The position numbers and the translations under genes are program-made. From contig DASWHD010000264.1 of NCBI GenBank assembly GCA_036393335.1, positions 1-20,481 of the forward strand: a DNA stretch of 20,481 bases. The letters are read 5' to 3'. Within the stretch, counting starts at the first letter, position 1. The number at the start of each line of letters is the position of its first letter. Source of the stretch: DASWHD01 sp036393335. GTDB taxonomy: Bacteria; CG2-30-53-67; CG2-30-70-394. Below the pieces are notes generated by a model. That model saw only the letters and a list, made by a program, of their open reading frames with translations. It did not search any database and was not told where the DNA came from. Below are positions 14,793 to 20,481 of the stretch, in pieces.

Positions 14793-15782
14793 ATGCACGC
14801 AGAACTAGCCGCCGTCACCGAACGCATCGCCGCAGAGAGCCGCTTCCTGGGCCGCCTGCGTGCCGAGATCGGCCGAGTCGTCATCGGCCAGGAGCAGATG
14901 GTCGATTCGCTGCTCATCGGCCTGCTGTGTGGCGGCCACGTCCTGCTGGAGGGGGTGCCGGGACTGGCCAAGACCCGCACGGTCAACGCCTTGGCCGACG
15001 CGGTGGGGGGCCACTTCAAGCGCATCCAATTCACGCCCGACCTGTTGCCCGCGGATTTGGTCGGCACCCTGATCTTCAATCCCAAGAGCGGTGAGTTCAC
15101 CGCCCGCAAGGGGCCGATCTTCGCCAACATCGTCCTCGCCGATGAGATCAACCGCGCGCCGGCCAAGGTGCAGTCGGCCCTCCTGGAGGCGATGCAGGAG
15201 CGCCAGGTGACCATTGGCGACGCCACCTACCGCCTGGAGGAGCCGTTCCTAGTACTGGCGACCCAGAACCCGATCGAGCAGGAAGGGACCTACCCCCTGC
15301 CCGAGGCCCAGGTCGACCGGTTCATGCTCAAGGTGGTGATCGACTACCCGTCGCTGGACGAGGAGCGGCGCATCATCGAGATGGTGGTGGCCGACCGCAC
15401 CGAGTGGGTGCAGCCGGTGACCACCTTGCAGGAAATTCTGTCGGCGGGGCGCGTGGTGCGCGAGGTGTACGTCGACGCGAAGATCAACGACTACATCCTC
15501 GCCCTGGTGGGCGCGAGCCGTAATCCTGCGGCCGCGCAGCTCGACGACCTCGCCGGGCTCATCGAGTACGGCGCCTCGCCGCGCGCCTCCATCTATCTCA
15601 ACCTCGCGGCGCGCGCCCACGCCTTCCTACACCACCGCGGCTACGTCATCCCCGAGGACATCAAGGCGGTGGGCCGGGAGGTCCTGCGCCACCGCATCCT
15701 GCCCACCTACGAGGCGCAGGCGGAGGGGCTCAGTTCCGAGGCGATCGTCGGTCGCCTCTTCGATGGCGTGCCGGTGCCGTGA
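14793..15782 (+). CDS. MoxR-family AAA+ ATPase
   Basis: The protein has 329 residues. Walker A is GVPGLAKT (from residue 54) and Walker B is VLADEIN (about 114-120). The family segment KGPIFANIVLADEINRAPAK, sensor LATQNPIEQEGTYPLPEAQ and VDRF (R176) are all intact. The C-terminal helical lid includes SAGRVVREVY, YGASPRASIYLNLAARAHAF and VIPEDIKAVGREVLRHRI. MoxR ATPases work with VWA-domain proteins as chaperone-like machines, for example in activating methanol dehydrogenase or in stress tolerance. Here the DUF58 and two VWA genes follow, which fits that partnership. A GAGA run six bases before the ATG may serve as a weak ribosome site. The gene ends 320 bp before DUF58, separated by nested repeats, which is unusual for a pair normally packed closely. 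Confidence 0.94.
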   Translation: MHAELAAVTERIAAESRFLGRLRAEIGRVVIGQEQMVDSLLIGLLCGGHVLLEGVPGLAKTRTVNALADAVGGHFKRIQFTPDLLPADLVGTLIFNPKSGEFTARKGPIFANIVLADEINRAPAKVQSALLEAMQERQVTIGDATYRLEEPFLVLATQNPIEQEGTYPLPEAQVDRFMLKVVIDYPSLDEERRIIEMVVADRTEWVQPVTTLQEILSAGRVVREVYVDAKINDYILALVGASRNPAAAQLDDLAGLIEYGASPRASIYLNLAARAHAFLHHRGYVIPEDIKAVGREVLRHRILPTYEAQAEGLSSEAIVGRLFDGVPVP

Positions 15783-15791
15783 GGGGTGGCC

Positions 15792-16000
15792 GGCTAGCCC
15801 GCATTTCTCACCATGAATCCGCTGCGCCCGCGCAACCGCCCGCATCTCCTGGCCCACCTCGTCCGAGGTAGGAGCCGAATCCCTTCGGCGATCTGCCACA
15901 TGGGGTCGCCGATTGAATCGGCTCCTACCGCGGGCCGGCCAGGATCTACGAGCGTTTGCACGGTCTCGCCACGATCCCTGGTGAGAAGTGCGGGCTAACC
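15792..16000. repeat. Nested repeat element, family 2, between moxR and DUF58
   Basis: The outer arms are 15792-15813 (GGCTAGCCCGCATTTCTCAC and on) and 15979-16000, and they are inverted with 20 of 22 matching. They bracket an inner inverted pair listed separately. The unit is about 209 bp and fills the moxR-DUF58 gap. A 13-nt part of the arm also occurs at the rne stop codon. I see no gene inside it. Confidence 0.8.
15867..15929. repeat. GTAGGAGCC-type palindromic pair (REPIN-like)
   Basis: The left arm is GGTAGGAGCCGAATCCCTTC and on to GGCGA. The right arm, read on the other strand, is GGTAGGAGCCGATTCAATCG and on to GGCGA. Each arm has its own internal palindrome, and a short spacer with CACATGGGG joins them. 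Inverted doublets of this kind are known as REPINs and are mobilised in trans by RAYT transposases in many proteobacteria. No RAYT gene is in this window. Confidence 0.8.
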
Positions 16001-16115
16001 GTGGTTCGATGGCCATGAAACGGGAGGCAACAGTGCACGGAGAACGCAGGCGCGACGCGCGGACAACCGGTCGGGCGCGGCAGCGTCTCCCGGCGTCTCT
16101 CGGGTGTCCCCCTCG

Positions 16116-17047
<932 letters not shown>

Positions 17048-17051
<4 letters not shown>

Positions 17052-18190
17052 GGTGGAAGCCGATCACGGCCATCCATTGGGTTTGCCGAACACAGCGAGG
17101 CGAACCGGCCCAGGGTGCGCCGCGCTACGCTTGGCGCACCCTATTCTTGTTGGCGGCGCTTCTCCTGGGGCCGACGACGGCAGGTGCGGCGGAGACGCCA
17201 CCCCTCACCGTCACCGGGGAGGCCGACCGCACGGCGATCACCCTCGGCGACCCCGTCACCTTCACCCTGCGGGTGGCGTACGACCGGTCGGTCGAGCCGG
17301 TCCTGCCCCGCGGGACCCTACCGTTTCCCGGCTTCGAGCGGCTCGGCTTCGACCAGCAGCGGGAGAGCACCGGGGAGCGGGTGGTGGAGACCCTCACGTG
17401 GACCCTCACCCGCTGGGAGCTGGGCAAGGTGGAGATCGCACCCGTGTCCGTCTCCTACCTGGACCGCGACCACCAGCCGCAGGAGGCGAGCAGTCTGGCG
17501 ATCCCCATCGCGGTCACCCCGGTCCTGGAGGCCGACGACGACCAGCTACGGGCGATGAAGCCGGCGGTGGTGCTGCCGGTGAACTGGCGCTTCTGGGGGC
17601 TGGTGATCGCCCTCGCCGCGGCCCTGGCCGCGGGTGCGGTGGCGGGGATCCTCGCCTGGCGCCGCCGGCCGCGGCGCGAGCGCGCCGCGCCGGCGCCCCC
17701 ACCGGTGCCGTGCGACCAGGCGGCCCTCGTCGCCCTGACCGCCCTCGCGGGATCGGACGAGGTGAAGAACGGCGCCGCCGAGCCCGTGGCCACCCGCCTG
17801 TCCGCCATCGTGCGCCGCTTCCTCGAAGAGCGCCTCGCCTTCAACGCCCTGGAGTCGACCACCGCGGAGATGACGGCGAAGCTCGCCGCCGTGTCCGAGG
17901 TGAACCCCGAGCTGCACGCCACCTTTCGCGAGCTGCTCACCGCCACCGACCAGGTGAAATTCGCCCGTGGCTGGGCCGGGCGGGAAGAGCTGGAGGGACA
18001 GATCGGCCGCGCCCGCGGCGCCGTGGCGGCGTTGGGCGCCGGTCTCCCCCTCCCTCCGGGAGGGGGCCGGGGGGAGGGCGGCGAGAACGGGCAGTCTGCC
18101 CGGCGCTCCTCCGCACCGCACCGTGATGCCGAGCGCCCCCACCCCAGCCCTCCCCCGCCGGGGGAGGGAGCGCTAACTGCTGATCGCTGA
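17048..18190 (+). CDS. BatD-like membrane protein of the MoxR/VWA cluster, with repeat-encoded ends
   Basis: The frame runs from GTG 17048, which overlaps the DUF58 stop, to TGA 18190 (380 codons). After a leader comes a signal-like hydrophobic segment, TLFLLAALLLGPTTAGAAE, then a periplasmic Ig-like region (LTVTGEADRTAITLGDPVTF, VETLTWTLTRWELGKVEIAP). A membrane span follows (LVIALAAALAAGAVAGILAW), then a basic RRRPRRERAAP stop-transfer and a cytoplasmic helical domain (VATRLSAIVRRFLEERLAFN, LESTTAEMTAKLAAV, ATFRELLTATDQVKFARGWA). This is the usual BatD/DUF4381-like layout. The first about 30 residues are encoded partly by a 10-bp-arm inverted repeat (17112-17142). The last about 48 are encoded by repeat copy B, in poor Pro/Gly-rich sequence. 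The native start and end may therefore lie inward. The stop is 15 bp before the next gene. Confidence 0.8.
17112..17142. repeat. Inverted repeat in the leader of the BatD-like gene
   Basis: AGGGTGCGCC (17112-17121) and GGCGCACCCT (17133-17142) are perfect 10-bp complements with an 11-nt loop, GCGCTACGCTT. AGGGTGCGCC...GGCGCACCCT dyads are common short repeats in proteobacterial genomes. This one lies in frame just before the hydrophobic signal segment. It could also form an mRNA hairpin masking a downstream start. Confidence 0.65.
18044..18170 (+). repeat. Palindromic-ended repeat element, family 1 copy B (127 bp)
   Basis: The left end is CTCCCTCCGGGAG-type followed by GGGGGCCGGGGGGAGGGCG. 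The right end is CGCCCCCACCCCAGCCC followed by the CCCCC-GCC-GGGGG palindrome. The core between GGGCG and CGCCCCC is 53 nt, as in copies A and C, but its sequence is largely different. It lies inside the open frame of the BatD-like gene and provides its C-terminal codons. Confidence 0.85.
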
Positions 18191-18205
18191 TAGCTAACCG
18201 CTCCA

Positions 18206-19198
18206 ATGCGCTTCGCCCTCCCCCTCCTCTGGCTCCTCGCCGTACCGGCGCTCGCCGCCATAGCCGCCGGCTGGCGCGGGTCGCGGCAGCGCTCCGGCGG
18301 CGTGCCGCTGGCGGGCCTCTCCCTGGTCGCCGGCGACCTGCCCGCCACCTGGCGCAGCCGCGCCCGCCGCGCCCTGCCGGTCCTGCGATTGGCGGCCCTG
18401 GTGGTGCTGGTGGCGGCCCTGGCCCGGCCCCAGACCGTGGCCACCTCCGAGCGGGTGACCAGCGAGGGAATCGACATCGTGCTGGCCCTCGACATCTCCG
18501 GGTCGATGCTCGCCGAGGACTTCCAGCCCGACAATCGCCTGGCCGTAGCGAAGCGGGTGATGGGCGACTTCATCCGCGGCCGCCAGGCGGACCGCATCGG
18601 CCTGGTGGTCTTCGCCGGCGCCAGCTACACCCAGTGTCCCCTCACCCTCGACTATCCGGTGATCGCGGCGCTGCTGGAGCAGGTGCGCTTCGGCCTGATC
18701 GACGACGGCACGGCCATCGGCATGGCGATCGCCAATGGCGTCAACCGCCTCACCGACTCCAAGGCCAAGTCGCGCATCCTGGTACTGCTCACCGACGGCG
18801 AGAACAACGCCGGGCCGATCGATCCCAAGACCGCCGCCGAGCTCGCCAAGGCGCGCGGCATCCGCGTCTACACCATCGGCGTCGGCCGCGAGGGGGTGGC
18901 GCGCATCCCCGTCGCCGATCCTATGTTTGGCCAGCGCTACCGCCAGGTGGAGACCCACATCGACGAGGAGACCTTGCAGGAGATCGCGCAGGTGACCGGC
19001 GGCCGCTACTTCCGCGCCGACGACCCCGAGGCCCTGGCCTCCATCTTCACCACCATCGATACCCTGGAGAAGAGCTCGGTGGAGGTGCAGCACTACCACC
19101 GCTACGGCGAGCTGTTTCCGTGGGTGGCGGGGGTGGGGCTGGCGCTGCTACTCGGAGAGACTCTGCTGCGGGCGGGGCCGCTGGCGGGGGTGCCGTGA
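18206..19198 (+). CDS. BatA-like membrane-anchored VWA protein
   Basis: The protein has 330 residues starting MRFALPLLWLLAVPALAAIA. Two N-terminal membrane spans (about residues 4-22 and 57-73) are followed by ALARPQ, a hallmark of this family. The VWA domain then has a complete MIDAS: D96, S98 and S100 in LALDISGSM, T169 in DDGTAIG, and D197 in LLTDGENN. Segments RIGLVVFAGASYTQCPLTLD and VYTIGVGREG are also typical. A C-terminal span (about 305-325, LFPWVAGVGLALLLGETLL) anchors the end. Metal-dependent ligand binding is expected, with the domain between spans 2 and 3. It is probably a partner of the MoxR ATPase in the same cluster; 'aerotolerance' naming comes from Bacteroides and should not be taken as its role here. 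No strong Shine-Dalgarno is visible before ATG 18206. Confidence 0.93.
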   Translation: MRFALPLLWLLAVPALAAIAAGWRGSRQRSGGVPLAGLSLVAGDLPATWRSRARRALPVLRLAALVVLVAALARPQTVATSERVTSEGIDIVLALDISGSMLAEDFQPDNRLAVAKRVMGDFIRGRQADRIGLVVFAGASYTQCPLTLDYPVIAALLEQVRFGLIDDGTAIGMAIANGVNRLTDSKAKSRILVLLTDGENNAGPIDPKTAAELAKARGIRVYTIGVGREGVARIPVADPMFGQRYRQVETHIDEETLQEIAQVTGGRYFRADDPEALASIFTTIDTLEKSSVEVQHYHRYGELFPWVAGVGLALLLGETLLRAGPLAGVP

Positions 19199-19255
19199 AG
19201 AAGAGTGAGGATGTGGCACCACAATCGTGGAGGATCGTGAGGATGATGACCGCGA

Positions 19256-19381
19256 CTCCCCCTCCCTCCGGGAGCGGGGTGGGGGAGGGCGTAAGGGACG
19301 AGCAAGCTGTTCGTTACCCGACCCGACGAACCGCTCATTCCTCACGCCCCCACCCCAACCCTCCCCCGACGGGGGAGGGAG
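19256..19381 (+). repeat. Palindromic-ended repeat element, family 1 copy C (126 bp)
   Basis: It lies between the BatA-like and BatB-like genes, in the same orientation as copy B. Its core (TAAGGGACGAGC through CGCTCATTCCTCA, 53 nt) is itself partly palindromic, because GCGTAAGGGACGAGC faces GCTCATTCCTCACGC. It can be aligned to the core of copy A, read on the minus strand (TACGGAGTGAGC at the same place). The remaining 208-bp gap holds only a GAGGAT-rich stretch (19206-19245) and no gene. Confidence 0.85.
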
Positions 19382-19406
19382 CCCTACCCGCTGGCCGCTA
19401 ACCCCC

Positions 19407-20423
19407 ATGCACTTCGCCCACCCGACCCTCCTCTACGGCCTGATCCTCCTGCCCCTGCTGGCCCTGCTCTTCCTCGCCACTCACCAGGGGCGGGAGCGGC
19501 GGCTGCGGGCCGTGCTGGAGCCGCGACGGGCGGCGGCCTTCGGCCTGCGCACCCTCGGTCTGCGCCGCCAGTTCCGTGGCCTCACCCTGTGGACGGCTTT
19601 GGGTCTGGTGATCGTGGCCCTCGCCCGTCCCCAGTGGGGCGAGGAGGTGCAGGAGGTCACCTATCGCGGCCTCGACCTGATCGTGGCGCTGGATTGCTCG
19701 ACCTCGATGCTCGCCGAGGACCTCAAGCCCAACCGCCTGGCCCGCGCCCGCCACGCCACCCAGGGGCTGCTGAACCGTCTCGACGGCGACCGCTTCGGGC
19801 TGGTGGCCTTCGCCGGCACCGCCTTCCTGCAGTGCCCGCTCACCGTCGACTACGGCGCGGCCAAGATGTTCCTCGACCTGGTGGACACCTCCCTATTCAA
19901 GACCCAGGGCACCGACCTGGCCGCGGCGGTCTCCACCGCGATCCGCGGCTTCGGCGACGAGCGGCGTGGCGATCGGGTGCTACTCGTCGTCTCCGACGGC
20001 GAGGGGCAGGCCGACGGGCTGGAGCCGGCGATCGCCGCGGCCAAGGCGGCGCAGGTGCGCGTCTACACCATCGGCATCGGCTCGCCCGGCGGCGTGCCCA
20101 TCCCCCTGCGCGACGCCGCCGGCCGCCTGGAGGGGTACAAGAAGGATCGCCGCGGCGAGGTGGTCCTCACCCGGCTGAACGAGGAGGGGCTCGCCCGCCT
20201 CGCCCTGGAGACCGGCGGCACCTACTTCCCCGCCCGCCCCGGCGAGGCGGAGTTGGAGGAACTGGTCGCCGCCATCGGCAGGCTCAGCCGCGGCGAGGGG
20301 CGCGCGACCCTCACCATCTACCGCCAGGAACGGTACGCGTGGTTCCTCGTCCCGGCCCTCTGCCTCCTCGCCTGCGACGCGGCGTGGCCGGTGGGGCGGA
20401 AAGCCGTGGAGACGACCGCATGA
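19407..20423 (+). CDS. BatB-like membrane-anchored VWA protein
   Basis: The protein has 338 residues from ATG 19407, MHFAHPTLLYGLILLPLLAL. The open frame continues 60 codons upstream, but those are encoded by repeat copy C and are discarded. The layout matches the BatA-like protein: two N-terminal spans, ALARPQ (71-76), and a full MIDAS at the same positions (D96, S98 and S100 in ALDCSTSM; T169 in KTQGTDL; D197 in VVSDGEG). A C-terminal span at about 313-330 (WFLVPALCLLACDAAW) follows. It retains RFGLVAFAGTAFLQCPLTVD and VYTIGIGSPGG. It is clearly a paralogue of the preceding gene, and pairs like this usually work together. There is no Shine-Dalgarno immediately before the ATG, which is 25 bp after the repeat. 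The stop overlaps the next start (ATGA). Confidence 0.93.
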   Translation: MHFAHPTLLYGLILLPLLALLFLATHQGRERRLRAVLEPRRAAAFGLRTLGLRRQFRGLTLWTALGLVIVALARPQWGEEVQEVTYRGLDLIVALDCSTSMLAEDLKPNRLARARHATQGLLNRLDGDRFGLVAFAGTAFLQCPLTVDYGAAKMFLDLVDTSLFKTQGTDLAAAVSTAIRGFGDERRGDRVLLVVSDGEGQADGLEPAIAAAKAAQVRVYTIGIGSPGGVPIPLRDAAGRLEGYKKDRRGEVVLTRLNEEGLARLALETGGTYFPARPGEAELEELVAAIGRLSRGEGRATLTIYRQERYAWFLVPALCLLACDAAWPVGRKAVETTA

Positions 20424-20481
20424 GTACGACCGGGTGGATCTGGTCTCCCTCCCCCTCCGGGGGAGGGCCGGGGTGGGGGCG
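20420..20481 (+). CDS. Start of a further coupled gene, cut by the window edge
   Basis: An ATG overlaps the stop of the BatB-like gene (ATGA at 20420-20423), as is usual for coupled genes in this cluster. Only about 20 codons are visible: MSTTGWIWSPSPSGGGPGWG. After codon 8 they are encoded by repeat copy D, so this could be a genuine gene with repeat-derived codons, a gene whose start was disrupted, or no gene at all. In related clusters a TPR protein (BatC/BatE) or BatD often follows. The visible residues do not allow any assignment. Confidence 0.3.
   Translation, partial: MSTTGWIWSPSPSGGGPGWG
20445..20481 (-). repeat. Palindromic-ended repeat element, family 1 copy D (truncated by window)
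   Basis: CTCCCTCCCCCTCCGGGGG followed by AGGGCCGGGGTGGGGGCG matches the low-coordinate end of copy A (the CCCCC/GGGGG palindrome plus CGGGGTGGGGGCG). The orientation is therefore as in copy A and opposite to copies B and C. The rest of the element lies beyond the window. Confidence 0.8.

Noticed and set aside
18194..19099. Minus-strand frame of 301 codons opposite the BatA-like gene
   Set aside because: It is the antisense of a clear VWA protein and has no recognisable domain.
19227..19406. N-terminal extension of the BatB-like frame
   Set aside because: Most of it is translated repeat copy C; the family N-terminus MHFAHPTLLYG starts at 19407.

Overview
This is a high-GC bacterial chromosome segment with dense, mostly operonic genes. 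The gene set is bacterial and proteobacteria-like: a ComM-type Mg-chelatase ATPase, Tgt, an RNase E/G with an N-terminal S1 fold, GpsA, an Rrf2 regulator, a DegP/DegQ protease, and a MoxR/DUF58/Bat von Willebrand cluster. Two signals pull in different directions on lineage. The DUF1844 protein and the KMLVNA-type RNase E/G are more familiar from delta-type lineages. The short palindromic repeats (a GTAGGAGC type and a CCCTCCCCC type) are more familiar from Gammaproteobacteria. I do not assign a class.

Layout. The left half is almost entirely minus strand. Positions 1-874 hold the 5' part of comM, cut by the window edge, and 1257-2435 hold tgt. A short plus-strand gene at 2814-2990 encodes a 58-residue Arg-rich protein and has a sigma-54-like promoter upstream. 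From 12247 down to 3030 runs a long minus-strand series: ABC ATPase, ABC-2 permease, GldG-like protein, DUF4340 protein, Rrf2 regulator, gpsA, a degenerate histidine-kinase-like protein, and RNase E/G. Several junctions are 4-bp ATGA overlaps. The first four genes resemble the GldA/GldF/GldG auxiliary-ABC family. The Rrf2 gene is stop-start coupled to them.

The right half is plus strand. It carries degQ/degP (12632-14077), a DUF1844 gene, a moxR ATPase, a DUF58 protein, a BatD-like membrane protein, two membrane-anchored VWA proteins (BatA- and BatB-like), and the first codons of a further coupled gene cut by the window edge. MoxR/DUF58/VWA clusters are generally thought to be chaperone-like systems acting on envelope or metal-dependent complexes. 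A DegQ protease upstream fits an envelope-quality-control theme, but this is inference.

The most striking non-gene signal is repeats at gene borders. Three complete copies of an about 126-bp element, each with two unlike palindromic ends and a core of 53 nt by hand count, lie at 8975-9100, 18044-18170 and 19256-19381. A fourth begins at 20445 and is cut off. A second family (22-bp inverted repeat arms enclosing a GGTAGGAGCC inverted pair) separates moxR from DUF58, and a 13-nt piece of its arm contains the rne stop codon. Several of these repeats form coding ends: the BatD-like reading frame begins and ends in repeat DNA. I saw no CRISPR array, tRNA, rRNA, insertion sequence or obvious defence system.
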